From positions 1 to 31,689 of the forward strand of contig CAVPCY010000028.1 of the NCBI GenBank assembly GCA_963702525.1: a DNA stretch of 31,689 bases, written 5' to 3'. The DNA comes from CAVPCY01 sp963702525. Its GTDB lineage: Bacteria; Actinomycetota; Coriobacteriia; Anaerosomatales; PHET01. Position numbers and translations under genes: made by a program. Each line of letters starts with the position of its first letter. Within the stretch, counting starts at the first letter, position 1. Below are positions 7,391 through 15,382 of the stretch, one piece after another. Under the pieces are notes generated by a model that saw only the letters and a list, made by a program, of their open reading frames with translations, was not told the origin of the DNA and made no database searches.

Positions 7391-8223
7391 TCGTCCTCCC
7401 CGAAGATGCGCATCTCGGGCACGGCGTCGAGCTGTCCGAGGGCGACCGCCTCGGCGAAGTAGCGCTTCAGGCCCTCTCGGTAGCGTGGCTCGTAGCGGAA
7501 GTGCAGAGCCTCGAAGTAGCTGCGGAAGCGGTCGGCGCCGAACGGCTCCCACCGAGCTGCGTACTGGGAGATGTCATCGAGGTGCGTGCGACAGTAGGCG
7601 AGCGAGCCCGAAAGCGAGTCGGCGACCTCCTGCACGGCCTGCGGTTGCGACTCGGCGAAGTCGCGGCGTACTGCCCATACCGCGTAGACCATGGGCAGGT
7701 GGGTCCAGTCGGTCCACTCCGCACCCAGGTCGTACACGTGCACGTCGAGGGGGGAGTCCCAGTACGCGCGCAGCGCCTCGTCGCCGATGAGCAGCGCGGC
7801 GTCGGCGTCTCGCAGCATCGCGGGCAGGTCTGGTGGCATCTGCACGTACTCAGGGGTCACGCCCCAACGCTTCTCCAGCAGGATGCGGCAGAGCACCTGC
7901 GAGGTGCGCGACGTGTTCGCCAGCGCGACCGTGCGGCCGTGAAGCTCGCCGACGGGCACCTTGGAGAGCAGCAGGATCGACTGCACCTCGCCGTCGCTCG
8001 AGATGGCGATGTCGGGCAGAAGGACCAGATCGTCGGCGTGGCGGGCGTACTCGATCGCCGGAATCGGGGCGAGGTCGAGCTCGCCATCGAGGATCATGCG
8101 CGCGAGCTCGGCCGGGTTCGCCCTCACCAGGTCGACGTCGAGCAGCACGTCGTTCTTCACCATGCCGTAGTAGAGCGGCAGGCAGTTGATGAACTGGATA
8201 TGGCCCAGGCGCGGTCGGGGCAT
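7387..8223 (-). CDS. mqnA: Chorismate dehydratase MqnA
   Basis: This is the first committed enzyme of the futalosine pathway, converting chorismate to 3-[(1-carboxyvinyl)oxy]benzoate. The 278-residue protein has a periplasmic-binding-protein-like fold but no signal peptide, as expected for a cytosolic enzyme. Typical stretches are GHIQFINCLPLYYGM at the N-terminus, NPAELARMILDGELDLAPIPAIEYA, SVGELHGRTV-like VPVGELHGRTVALANTSRTS and LLIGDEAL. ATG 8223 is chosen because GAGGAG lies 6 bases upstream and the conserved family N-terminus begins there; the reading frame stays open much further upstream without similarity. It is first in a minus-strand pair with mqnC. A 7-3-7 inverted repeat lies just upstream at 8240-8256. 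Confidence 0.92.
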   Translation of the reverse strand: MPRPRLGHIQFINCLPLYYGMVKNDVLLDVDLVRANPAELARMILDGELDLAPIPAIEYARHADDLVLLPDIAISSDGEVQSILLLSKVPVGELHGRTVALANTSRTSQVLCRILLEKRWGVTPEYVQMPPDLPAMLRDADAALLIGDEALRAYWDSPLDVHVYDLGAEWTDWTHLPMVYAVWAVRRDFAESQPQAVQEVADSLSGSLAYCRTHLDDISQYAARWEPFGADRFRSYFEALHFRYEPRYREGLKRYFAEAVALGQLDAVPEMRIFGEDE

Positions 8224-8239
8224 GTAGGGCTCCTCGGTG

Positions 8240-8256
8240 TGCGGTGCGACACCGCA
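8240..8256. promoter_or_regulatory. 7-3-7 inverted repeat between mqnA and arcC (candidate operator)
   Basis: TGCGGTGCGACACCGCA has perfect 7-bp arms around CGA. On the minus strand, a TAnnnT box (TACCAT, complement of 8256-8261) directly precedes it, so the repeat would cover the transcription start of mqnA and lie upstream of its ribosome site. It could be an operator or a 5'-leader hairpin. The gap between the divergent genes is 175 bp (8224-8398). Confidence 0.4.
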
Positions 8257-8352
8257 TGGTATCGTGACGCTCGCCCTGCGCTGCGAGTGCGGGCCGCAAC
8301 GAGGCGGGGGAACACGCTCCCCGAGCACGTCGAATCGAGCTCGTGCAGCTCC

Positions 8353-8381
8353 TTGATCAGCCGGGAGCCATTCAGTATCCG
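8353..8381 (+). promoter_or_regulatory. Weak promoter candidate for arcC
   Basis: TTGATC (8353-8358) and TATCCG (8376-8381) are separated by 17 bases. They match the -35 and -10 consensus at 4 of 6 and 3 of 6 positions. The -10 is only 18 bases before the arcC ATG and overlaps nothing else. Weak evidence. Confidence 0.25.
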
Positions 8382-8398
8382 CCAGAAGGAGTCCGTGC

Positions 8399-9334
8399 AT
8401 GTCCATCAAGCAGACGATCGTAGTGGCGCTGGGCGGCAATGCCCTTCTCAAGCGCTCCGAGCCGATGACCGCCGAGGCTCAGCGAAGGAACGTGCGCATA
8501 GCCTGTAAGGCGCTCGCGCCCGTCGCCGCGCAACACAATCTGGTGCTGGCCCACGGCAACGGCCCGCAGGTGGGGCTGTTGGCGCTCCAGTCGGCCGCCT
8601 ACACCGAGGTGGAGCCGTACCCGCTCGACGTGCTCGGTGCGCAGACCGAAGGCATGATCGGCTACATGATCGAACAAGAGCTCGGCAACCTGCTTCCGTT
8701 CGAGAAGCCGCTTGCCACCATCCTCACCATGGTCGAGATCGACCCGAACGACCCGGCGTTCGGAGACCCCACGAAGTTCGTCGGGCCGCTTTACGAGCCC
8801 GAAGAGGCCGAGCGGCTCGCCGCTGAGAAGGGCTGGGTCTTCAAGCTCGATGGTGGCAAGCCGCGTCGTGTGGTTGCCTCGCCCGAGCCCAAGCGGATCT
8901 TCGAACTCGACCCGATCAAGTGGCTGCTCGATAACGGGACGATCGTCATCTGTGCCGGCGGCGGAGGCATTCCCACGGCGTATCTGCCGGACGGCAAGCG
9001 CACGCTCGTGGGCTCCGAATGCGTGATCGATAAGGACCTCGCCAGCGAGCTGCTCGCCAAGAACCTCGACGCGGACCTCTTCGTCATGGCGACCGACGCG
9101 GAAGGCGTCTTCGCCGGTTGGGGCACCCCGGAGCAGCGACTCCTCACGTGCGTCACCCCTGAAGAGCTTCGAGCTCACGAGTTCGCCGAGGGTTCGATGG
9201 GCCCCAAGGTCGAGGCGGCGATCAGGTTCGTCGAGGCGACCGGCAAGCGCGCGGCGATCGGCAACTTGGACGACATCGAGCGCATCGTCGCGGGCGAGGC
9301 GGGGACCAGCGTCGTGGTTCGCTGCGGCAGCTAG
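8399..9334 (+). CDS. arcC: Carbamate kinase
   Basis: This enzyme interconverts ATP plus carbamate with ADP plus carbamoyl phosphate and usually makes ATP in arginine or agmatine fermentation. The 311-residue length is standard. Family motifs run through the protein: VVALGGNALLKR near the N-terminus, HGNGPQVGLLALQ, LGAQTEGMIGYMI, ICAGGGGIPTAY, CVIDKDLASELLA, MATDAEGVFAGWGTPEQ and GSMGPKVEAAIRFVE. AAGGAG (8386-8391) lies 7 bases before ATG 8399. It stands alone on the plus strand between the mqnA-mqnC pair and mqnE. No arcA, argF, arcD or purine-degradation gene is visible nearby, so its partner pathway cannot be read from context. Confidence 0.95.
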   Translation: MSIKQTIVVALGGNALLKRSEPMTAEAQRRNVRIACKALAPVAAQHNLVLAHGNGPQVGLLALQSAAYTEVEPYPLDVLGAQTEGMIGYMIEQELGNLLPFEKPLATILTMVEIDPNDPAFGDPTKFVGPLYEPEEAERLAAEKGWVFKLDGGKPRRVVASPEPKRIFELDPIKWLLDNGTIVICAGGGGIPTAYLPDGKRTLVGSECVIDKDLASELLAKNLDADLFVMATDAEGVFAGWGTPEQRLLTCVTPEELRAHEFAEGSMGPKVEAAIRFVEATGKRAAIGNLDDIERIVAGEAGTSVVVRCGS

Positions 9335-9344
9335 TCCTCACATC

Positions 9345-9381
9345 GGCGGGCGACGCTGACCCGTCTCGGCTGGAGCCCGCC
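9345..9381. terminator. Possible bidirectional terminator between arcC and mqnE
   Basis: GGCGGGC (9345-9351) and GCCCGCC (9375-9381) form a perfect 7-bp inverted repeat with a 23-base loop. It lies in the 64-bp gap between two convergent genes. There is no T-tract on either side, so intrinsic termination is uncertain. Confidence 0.25.
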
Positions 9382-9398
9382 TCAGAGGCCGCGCGTGT

Positions 9399-10580
9399 TC
9401 ACGAGGGTTTCGCTATCGGTCCGGCGTCCCACGCGGGCGCCTCGGCCTCTTCGGCGTAGGTGGCGACGATGCGGTAGAGCGTGTCGCGCTCGACCGGCAC
9501 GTGACCACTCTCGCGGATCATGCCGATGAGGTCGCTCTTCGACAGCGCTTCGGGCGTCGTTGCACCCGCCATGTGCGTGATGCGCTCCTCGACCACCGTG
9601 CCGTCGATGTCGTCGACGCCGAATGCGGTGGAGATCTGAGCGATCTTGAGACCCACCATGATCCAGAACGCCTTGATATGCCCGATGTTGTCGAGCATCA
9701 GCCGCGCGATCGCGAGTGTCTTGAGGTCGTCGAAGCCGGTGGTGGCGGGGAGGTCCTCGAGCTCGGTGTTGGCAGGGTGGAACGCCAGCGGGATGAAGGC
9801 GAGGAAGCCGCCGGAGGCATCCTGCTGCTCGCGCAGGCGAATGAGGTGGTCGACGCGCTCCTCGGCGGTCTCGATGTGGCCGTAGAGCATCGTGCAGTTG
9901 GTCTTGATGCCCAGCGAGTGCGCCTCGCCGTGGATGCGCAGCCACACGTCCGACTTCGTCTTCTTGTCCCACGCCGCCATGCGTGTCCTGTCCGAGAAGA
10001 TCTCGGCACCACCCCCGGGAAGCGCGTCGAGGCCGGCGGCCTGCAGGTCGCGCAGCACCTCGAGCGTCGGTTTGCCGCTGATGATCGCCATGTGCTCGAT
10101 CTCGACGGCGGTGAAGGCCTGCACGATCACGTGGTCGGGCACGGCCGCCCGCGTGCGGCGGACCATGTCGAGGTAGAAGTCGTAGTCCCAGTCGGGGTGA
10201 AGGCCGCTCACGATGTGGATCTCGTACGCACCGTCGGCCGCGCCCTCGGCCGCCGCCTCGGCGATGGTGTCGAGCGTCATCTCGTAGGCGCCCTCTTCGT
10301 CGGCGTTGCGGGCGAACGCGCAGAACTTGCAGCGGTTGCGGCAGATGTTCGTGGGGTTGATGTGCCTGTTCACCATGAAGTAGACGCGCTCGCCGTTGAC
10401 ACGCCGGCGGGCGAAGTCCGCCATCTGACCGATCCCGATGAGGTCGTCGCTCGCGTACAGCGCGATGCCGTCTTCACGGGAAAGCCGCTCGCCGGCGAGC
10501 ACCTTCTCGGCGATGGGGGATAGCGACAGAGTCTGTGAGGTGGAACGGGTGCACGGGGGATGCGCTCCTTCGTGGGTCAA
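9399..10580 (-). CDS. mqnE: Aminodeoxyfutalosine synthase MqnE
   Basis: This radical-SAM enzyme joins the MqnA product to the adenosyl group of SAM in the futalosine pathway. Conserved parts are SPIAEKVLAGERLSREDGIALY, NRHINPTNICRNRCKFCAF with the CxxxCxxC ligands, EIHIVSGLHPDWDYDFYLDM, GLDALPGGGAEIFSDR and FIPLAFHPANTELEDLP. HIVSGLHP and PLAFHPANT point to MqnE rather than MqnC. The open frame starts at TTG 10580 without a ribosome site. A GAAGGAG (10571-10565) followed by GTG 10554 lies in another frame; one extra base near 10525 would join that start to the gene and give a natural N-terminus (VHPFHLTDSVASPIAEKV). The start is therefore unsure, while the rest is firm. It is separated from mqnA-mqnC by arcC. 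Confidence 0.92.
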   Translation of the reverse strand: MTHEGAHPPCTRSTSQTLSLSPIAEKVLAGERLSREDGIALYASDDLIGIGQMADFARRRVNGERVYFMVNRHINPTNICRNRCKFCAFARNADEEGAYEMTLDTIAEAAAEGAADGAYEIHIVSGLHPDWDYDFYLDMVRRTRAAVPDHVIVQAFTAVEIEHMAIISGKPTLEVLRDLQAAGLDALPGGGAEIFSDRTRMAAWDKKTKSDVWLRIHGEAHSLGIKTNCTMLYGHIETAEERVDHLIRLREQQDASGGFLAFIPLAFHPANTELEDLPATTGFDDLKTLAIARLMLDNIGHIKAFWIMVGLKIAQISTAFGVDDIDGTVVEERITHMAGATTPEALSKSDLIGMIRESGHVPVERDTLYRIVATYAEEAEAPAWDAGPIAKPS

Positions 10581-10608
10581 GCGCCGGGGACAACGCCGAC
10601 CAGTCTAT

Positions 10609-10626
10609 GCCCGAGATTCATCGGGC
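10609..10626. terminator. Hairpin after the osmoprotectant operon (possible terminator)
   Basis: GCCCGA and TCGGGC are perfect 6-bp arms around GATTCA. The hairpin lies 43 bases beyond the stop of the short permease gene on the minus strand and before mqnE. No T-tract follows. It may end the ABC operon. On the minus strand it is next to a TAGACT box (complement of 10602-10607) that could drive mqnE. Confidence 0.3.
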
Positions 10627-10668
10627 GCCACCCGCGGGAGCGGAGAGCGCCGATCAGGAGCGGCCTGC

Positions 10669-11421
10669 CTACACGACCGCCTCGACCTCGAGCTCGCCGG
10701 GCGATGTCAGCAGCCGGTCGAGAAGCAGCGCGAGCGTGATGGCAGGCAGCGCGCCTTCCAGGATGTACGCGTTGTTGTAGTCGTGGAAGCCGGCAAGGAT
10801 CGGCATCCCGAGCCCGCCTGCCGCGACCACCGCACCCATCGTCGCGGCACTCACGTTGATGACGAGCATGTTCTTGATGCCGCCCACGATCACCGGCATT
10901 GCGAGCGGCAGTTGTACCCCGAAGAACCTCTGCGGTGACGACATGCCCATGCCCACCGCCGCGTCGTATGCGTCCGGCGGGACGCCTTCTATGCCGGCGA
11001 TGACGTTGAGCATGATCGGCAGGATGCTGTAGAGGACCAGCGCGAGCACGACGGGCTCCGCGCCGTAGCCGATCACCGGTACCGCCAGTGCCATGATCGC
11101 CACGCTCGGCACAGTCTGAGCGAGACTCCCCATGCTCACGATGATGTCGCGAAACGGCCTGCCCACGCGAGAGAGGGCCAGCGCGCCCAGCGCTGTGCCC
11201 ACGACCAGTGCGAAGGCGCTTGCTATCGCGACGACGTAGATCTGCTCGGCCATCAGCGTCGAGAGCGGCTTGGTGGGGTAGATCACGGTCTCGGCGTCGG
11301 GCACGAGTGCCGAGAGCAGCCGCGCGAACCCCTCCGTGTTGAAGGTCATCCACAGCGTCACGCCGGCAAGCGCGGCGATCGTCACCCAGTGCCCGATGAG
11401 ACGCGTGCGGCTCACCTTCAC
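10669..11421 (-). CDS. yehW: Osmoprotectant ABC transporter short permease (YehW/OpuC type)
   Basis: This is the second transmembrane subunit of a glycine-betaine/choline-type importer. The 250-residue protein has an N-terminal helix, a typical BPD_transp_1 domain and the inner-membrane loop YDAAVGMGMSSPQRFFGVQLPLAMP that contacts the ATPase. The ending TLALLLDRLL is family-like. The GTG start at 11421 makes a GTGA overlap with the ATPase stop; GTG 11415 is an alternative. The frame stays open far upstream across the ATPase gene, but that part is an out-of-frame copy and is not counted. It is the last gene of the four-gene operon. The size (E. coli YehW is 243 residues) and the gene order match YehZYXW. 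Confidence 0.88.
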   Translation of the reverse strand: MKVSRTRLIGHWVTIAALAGVTLWMTFNTEGFARLLSALVPDAETVIYPTKPLSTLMAEQIYVVAIASAFALVVGTALGALALSRVGRPFRDIIVSMGSLAQTVPSVAIMALAVPVIGYGAEPVVLALVLYSILPIMLNVIAGIEGVPPDAYDAAVGMGMSSPQRFFGVQLPLAMPVIVGGIKNMLVINVSAATMGAVVAAGGLGMPILAGFHDYNNAYILEGALPAITLALLLDRLLTSPGELEVEAVV

Positions 11422-12428
11422 TGCGGGTCGCCCTGCTCGGCGCGGGCACTCGCGCCGCACGGCTCGCCGTCTTCGCTCGCGCTCCCGTCGCCCAGCGCAC
11501 GCACGAGCGCGTCGAAGGCGAAGGTGCCGACCGGCTCGTCCCCGTCCACGACCAGTACCCGGTCGGCACGCGAGCCGACCAGTTCGGCCAGCGCCTCCTT
11601 GAGCGTCGCGCCCGCCGGTACTCGAGGCAGCGCGTCCACGTTCATGCCCGGTGGCAGTGGGTCGAGCGCCACAGAACTCAAGCAGTGCCGCGCCATGATC
11701 CGCAGGCCGAGGTTCTCGCCGAAAAACCCGCGGACGAACTCGTTGGCCGGCTCGCGCCACATGAGCTCGGGTGTCGAGTACTGCTGCAAGACGCCCGACC
11801 TCAGCAGCGCGATCCTGTCGGCGAGCAGAACGGCTTCGTCGATATCGTGCGTGACGAACAGGACCGTCTTTTGCACCTTCTCCTGTAGCCGCTTCATCTC
11901 TTGCTGCAGGCGCTCGCGCGTGAGCGGATCGACGGCGCCGAAAGGCTCGTCCATCAGCAGCAAGGGTGGGTCGGCCGCGAGGGCGCGCGCGACTCCGACC
12001 CGCTGGGCCTCTCCGCCGGAAAGTTGCGACGGGCGCTTGGGGCCGTACGTGTCCGGGTCGAGTCCCACAAGATCGAGCAGCTCGTCGACGCGTGCGTCGG
12101 TTCGCTTGCGGTCCCAGCCCAGAAGCCGCGGTACCGTTGCGACGTTGCGGCGTATGGTCATGTTCGGGAACAGGCCGGTGTTCTGGATGACGTACCCCAT
12201 CGACCGGCGCAGCTCCTCGGGCTTGAGGTCGGCGGTATCGCGCCCGTCGACCTTCACCGTGCCGCTCGTGGGCTCTACCATCCGGTTGACCATGCGAAGC
12301 ATCGTCGTCTTGCCCGAGCCCGATGGCCCTAGGAGCACGACGAACTGCGCGTCGGCCACGTCCAGGTCGACATTGTCGACGGCGGTGAAGTCGCCGTAGC
12401 GCTTGGTGAGGCCGGAGATCTCGATCAT
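11418..12428 (-). CDS. yehX: Osmoprotectant ABC transporter ATPase (YehX/OpuCA/ProV type)
   Basis: This is the ATP-hydrolysing subunit of the importer. The 336-residue protein has Walker A GPSGSGKTT (34-42), Q-loop YVIQNTGLFPNMT, signature LSGGEAQRVGVARAL, Walker B LLLMDEPFGAVDP and H-loop FVTHDIDEA. The wording IQNTGLFPNMTIRRNV is typical of the quaternary-amine (OpuA/ProV) group. After the catalytic part, residues of about 255-310 look like a single degenerate CBS-type module (ATLKEALAELV, RVLVVDGDEPVGTFAFDAL), the kind used for osmotic or nucleotide gating. The ATG start overlaps the long permease stop by 4 bp (ATGA), and its own stop overlaps the short permease start. Confidence 0.92.
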   Translation of the reverse strand: MIEISGLTKRYGDFTAVDNVDLDVADAQFVVLLGPSGSGKTTMLRMVNRMVEPTSGTVKVDGRDTADLKPEELRRSMGYVIQNTGLFPNMTIRRNVATVPRLLGWDRKRTDARVDELLDLVGLDPDTYGPKRPSQLSGGEAQRVGVARALAADPPLLLMDEPFGAVDPLTRERLQQEMKRLQEKVQKTVLFVTHDIDEAVLLADRIALLRSGVLQQYSTPELMWREPANEFVRGFFGENLGLRIMARHCLSSVALDPLPPGMNVDALPRVPAGATLKEALAELVGSRADRVLVVDGDEPVGTFAFDALVRALGDGSASEDGEPCGASARAEQGDPQ

Positions 12429-13609
12429 GCGCTCGCGTCCCAGGGCTGGAGCTTGCGCTGCAGGGCAAGCACGGACCGGTCGAAGAACAGCGCGAGCACC
12501 ATGATGGGGATCACGCCGAGCAAGATCAGATCGGTCGCGGTCTCACCGGCGCCGAGGAAGACGAAGGTGCCGAGTCCGCCCCCACCAACGAGCCCTGCGA
12601 CGATGGCTCCTGCGGTCGTCTGCACGAGCGCGACGCGCAAACCCGCCACGATGACCGGGAGCGCGAGCGGCAGCTCGACCTCGGCGAGCATCCGGCTCCT
12701 GCCCATACCCACGCCGCGGGCCGCGTCGAGCACCGCCGGGTCCAGACTGGCCAGCGACGTATAGGTGTTCCTAGCGATGGGGTAGACGGCGTAAGCGGAC
12801 AGCACGATGACCACCGGTGCCCAGCCCACGCCGCGTACGCCGAGCTGCTCGAACAGGGGAATCCGGTCCGACAGGCCCGCCAGGATCGGATTCATCAGGC
12901 CGATGAAGGCGAGTGTCGGGAATACCTGCAGGACGTTGAGTGTGCCGAAGACCGCGGGTTCGAGCGCTCTGCGCCGGACCGCCAGCAGGCCGAGCGCCAG
13001 CCCGGAGACCAGACCGATCGACACGGCGCTCGCCACGTAGACGAGGTGGAGTCTCAGTTCGACCGCGAAGTCCTCGGCGTTGTTCTGGTACTCCCGCGCC
13101 ACAGCGAGCTCAGAAAGCTGGCCCGTCACCATCAGCGCCACGATCGCCAACACCGGCAGGTAGGTCAGCAGTCCTCGCATGCGGCCGGGCGGGAGCCATG
13201 CCGTCGCGGCGAAGATCACGACATAGGACGCGAACAGCGACAACCACGCGGCCCACAGCAGCGAAGTGCGGGCGATGTCGGTCGTTGCGGCGACCCACGC
13301 TGCCGCTGCCGCTCCGGCACTCCACAGCATCAGGACAGGGGCCGCGCCGCCAAGCAACGTGACGCTCACCCCACGCACCCGGTCGGGAAGCGGGCTGAGC
13401 GCGAGCACAGCCGCTGCGACCCACACCCCCACGAGGACCCAGCCCCACACGCCGAGTCCCGAGACGAGCGAGAGCCGCTCGCCTTCGATGATGCGGTTCT
13501 CGTTGAACGAGATGCCGTGAGGAACGAAGGCCGCCACGGTCCCGAGCAGTGCCCCGGTGACCGCGACGACCTTCGCGTGTTCTCTGACTGCGCCGGTGAC
13601 TTGCGCCAC
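12425..13609 (-). CDS. yehY: Osmoprotectant ABC transporter long permease (YehY type)
   Basis: This permease subunit has an extra N-terminal membrane region. About 394 residues run from GTG 13609. Five hydrophobic segments in the first half (for example TGALLGTVAAFV, GWVLVGVWVAAAVLAL, SYVVIFAATAWL) precede a BPD_transp_1 domain with the coupling loop LDAARGVGMGRSRMLAEVELPLALP. E. coli YehY has 385 residues and the same long form, which supports a YehZYXW-type system over ProVWX. GTG 13609 begins 11 bases after the binding-protein stop; GTG 13651, inside the preceding gene, is an alternative with GAGGAG too close to it. The stop overlaps the ATPase start by 4 bp. Confidence 0.87.
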   Translation of the reverse strand: MAQVTGAVREHAKVVAVTGALLGTVAAFVPHGISFNENRIIEGERLSLVSGLGVWGWVLVGVWVAAAVLALSPLPDRVRGVSVTLLGGAAPVLMLWSAGAAAAAWVAATTDIARTSLLWAAWLSLFASYVVIFAATAWLPPGRMRGLLTYLPVLAIVALMVTGQLSELAVAREYQNNAEDFAVELRLHLVYVASAVSIGLVSGLALGLLAVRRRALEPAVFGTLNVLQVFPTLAFIGLMNPILAGLSDRIPLFEQLGVRGVGWAPVVIVLSAYAVYPIARNTYTSLASLDPAVLDAARGVGMGRSRMLAEVELPLALPVIVAGLRVALVQTTAGAIVAGLVGGGGLGTFVFLGAGETATDLILLGVIPIMVLALFFDRSVLALQRKLQPWDASA

Positions 13610-13620
13610 TGCCCGGCTTT

Positions 13621-14586
13621 CTACTTGAGGAACCCGTTCGCCTTCAGCCACTCCTCGGCGACGACCGCACCTGACTTGCCGCCGAACGCGACCTCCCGGT
13701 TGAGCTCTTGGAGCTTCTCGGTCGTGAGCGCTTGGAAGACCGGCGCCAGGATCGAATCGATCTCAGGATACGCCTCGACGATCGCGTTGCGGAACACCGG
13801 CGTCGGCGCGTAGACCGGGGGGACGTTCTTCGAGTCCGTCAGCACGACAAGGCCCTGCTCGGCAAGCCCGCCGTCCGTGGCGTACACCTCGGCGACGTTC
13901 GCGCCGTCGGTACCCTTGACGACAGCCTCGATGAACTGAGCGGTGACACCGTTGGACAGCCCGATCTTCTGATCGTCCTTCAGCGTGAAGCCGTACGCCT
14001 TCTCGTACGCCTTGAAGCCCGAGGGGTTGTCCATCCAAGACTGGTCGCCCACCAGCTTGACCTTGCCCCCGCCGTTCACGAACCTAGCGAAGTCCTCCAT
14101 GGTGACGAGCTTGTTCGCGTCTGCGAACTCTTTCGTGACGGCGAGATACTCCCCGTTGTTCGCGGGTGAGGGGGTGAGCCACGCGAGACCGTTCTTCGCG
14201 TCCTCGGCCTTGATCTGCTCGTAGCCGGCGACCGGGTCGTTCCACATGGGGTCGCCCTCGGGTCCCACGTAGTACTGGCCGGAGCCGGTGTAGTCGATCG
14301 ACGCGTCCACGTCGCCCGCGAGAAGCGCCTTGCGCACCACGTCGGGCGTACCGAACTTCGTCTTGTCCTCGGTCTTGATGCCGCTGTCTTCGAGCATCTT
14401 GATGACCATGGACCCCAACACAACGCCCTCGGAGTCGAGGAGCGAGGCGACCTTGACCGTCGGGCCTTCCTTTGCCGCCGGTGCGGCGGGCTCCGCGGGC
14501 TCCTGGGCTCCTTGGGCGCAACCCACGAGCGCGAGCGCGGTGACGATCAGCACCGCCAACACGATTCGAGTCAATCTGGCCGACAT
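13621..14586 (-). CDS. osmF: Osmoprotectant-binding lipoprotein (OpuAC domain, YehZ/OsmF type)
   Basis: This is the extracytoplasmic solute receptor of the importer. The 321-residue protein has a lipoprotein signal peptide, with basic residues at 4 and 7, a hydrophobic core and the lipobox LVGC placing the lipid-modified Cys at about 23. An Ala/Pro/Glu-rich linker follows. The OpuAC domain begins at TVKVASLLDSEGVVLGSMV, with VDASIDYTGSGQYYV, YLAVTKEFAD and VYATDGGLAEQGLVVLTDSKNVPPVYAPTPVF, typical of quaternary-amine binders. ATG 14586 is chosen because GGAGGGG lies just upstream. It is the first gene of the operon, read from a TATAAT box at 14643-14638. Glycine betaine, choline or a related osmolyte is the inferred ligand; it was not proven which aromatic residues form the cage. 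Confidence 0.92.
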   Translation of the reverse strand: MSARLTRIVLAVLIVTALALVGCAQGAQEPAEPAAPAAKEGPTVKVASLLDSEGVVLGSMVIKMLEDSGIKTEDKTKFGTPDVVRKALLAGDVDASIDYTGSGQYYVGPEGDPMWNDPVAGYEQIKAEDAKNGLAWLTPSPANNGEYLAVTKEFADANKLVTMEDFARFVNGGGKVKLVGDQSWMDNPSGFKAYEKAYGFTLKDDQKIGLSNGVTAQFIEAVVKGTDGANVAEVYATDGGLAEQGLVVLTDSKNVPPVYAPTPVFRNAIVEAYPEIDSILAPVFQALTTEKLQELNREVAFGGKSGAVVAEEWLKANGFLK

Positions 14587-14637
14587 CGGTACCCCTCCGT
14601 TCCAGTTCAAGTCCGATTAAGCGCGTTATCACCGCAC

Positions 14638-14643
14638 ATTATA
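14638..14643 (-). promoter_or_regulatory. Perfect -10 box TATAAT for the osmoprotectant operon
   Basis: The minus strand reads ATGTATAATGTG here, a perfect TATAAT 51 bases before the binding-protein ATG. No TTGACA-like -35 is seen at 16-18 bases upstream, so an activator or upstream TG contacts may help. The 261-bp gap 14587-14847 holds this promoter and, at its far end, the promoter of the next gene; nothing else is recognised in it. Confidence 0.6.
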
Positions 14644-14801
14644 CATTGGGCCGCTGCGGCAGGATCCGCCGTACTTCGCGGGCGCTGGAGTATCTATCCC
14701 CAAGTTGGCCCTCGTGGACAAAGCGCACTCGCGTCACTCGTAGCGTTGCACGTGAGTCTCCCGCCCGCAGGGGCCCCGAGTGGCACGATCGGGCGAGGCG
14801 G

Positions 14802-14823
14802 TGCTAGACTGAATCAGGATTCA
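14802..14823 (+). promoter_or_regulatory. Extended -10 promoter (TGCTAGACT) with overlapping palindrome
   Basis: TGCTAGACT (14802-14810) is an extended -10 box, nearly identical to TGCTATACT before panB. It overlaps the palindrome TGAATC-AG-GATTCA (14810-14823), whose arms are perfect, so a repressor could block transcription here. The ribosome site GGAG (14838-14841) and ATG 14848 follow. No -35 box is evident. Confidence 0.4.
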
Positions 14824-14847
14824 CTATGTTGTTTATCGGAGAACCTG

Positions 14848-15345
14848 ATGCCAGCTCTCGACCTTTCCGAACAGCAGGCCCTGGGTACTGCCGCAGGGCC
14901 GTTCGGTGAGTCGCGCGCCGACCGTGCGGAGGAGCTTGCCTCGGAGTTCTACGCCCAGGGCTATCACTGCGGCGAGTCCGTCGTGAGGGCGATCAACGAG
15001 ATCGCCGGCGAGCCGCTCCCGGCCGAAGTCATGCGCATGGCGTCGGGGTTCTGCGAGGGCTTGGGCGGATCGCGGTGCGTGTGCGGCGCGCTCGCGGGCG
15101 GCGTCATGGCGACGGGTATCCTCTCGGGCAGGGAAGCGGCGACCGATCGTTGGGAGCCGAGCTACGATGCCGCAGCGGAGCTTCGCTCGCGGTGGGTGGA
15201 CGACCAGGACGCGGAGACCTGCGACGAAGTCGTGTCGCGCATCGGCGGCATGCGCCTCCCGCAGCGGTGGGCCCACTGCACGCTGCTCGTGGGACGGACC
15301 GCTCGGTGGGTCGTCGAGATCGCCGAGCGGGAGCGCTGGTTCTAG
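14848..15345 (+). CDS. C_GCAxxG_C_C family protein (putative redox protein)
   Basis: This 165-residue protein belongs to the C_GCAxxG_C_C family, whose members carry spaced cysteines and are often linked to redox or metal chemistry; the exact function is unknown. The features seen are FYAQGYHCGESVVRAINE, then GFCEGLGGSRCVCGALAGGVMATG, ETCDEVV and a last Cys in HCTLLVG. The Gly-rich helix CGALAGGVMATG is the family core. The first 25 residues are a variable head. GGAG lies 6 bases before ATG 14848. It has its own promoter-like element and is followed after 37 bp by tilS. No membrane segment or signal peptide is seen. Confidence 0.82.
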   Translation: MPALDLSEQQALGTAAGPFGESRADRAEELASEFYAQGYHCGESVVRAINEIAGEPLPAEVMRMASGFCEGLGGSRCVCGALAGGVMATGILSGREAATDRWEPSYDAAAELRSRWVDDQDAETCDEVVSRIGGMRLPQRWAHCTLLVGRTARWVVEIAERERWF

Positions 15346-15353
15346 CCGCGCCA

Positions 15354-15380
15354 GGGTAGCCGCCTTCGGGTACGCTACCC
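15354..15380 (+). promoter_or_regulatory. Inverted repeat and TACGCT box just before tilS
   Basis: GGGTAGC (15354-15360) and GCTACCC (15374-15380) are perfect 7-bp arms around 13 bases, ending 2 bases before the tilS ATG. The part CTTCGGGTACGCT (15364-15376) matches CTTCGGGTACCCT before folE (21800-21812) at 12 of 13 bases. TACGCT ends 6 bases before the ATG, so a leaderless start is possible; no ribosome site is visible. As RNA the hairpin could instead terminate transcription or control translation. Confidence 0.4.
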
Positions 15381-15382
15381 CC

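Noticed and set aside
11422..12468. N-terminal extension of the short permease frame across the ATPase gene
   Set aside because: This part is a shifted copy of the ATPase coding sequence, Arg-rich and without membrane segments. The true start is GTG 11421 at the overlap junction.
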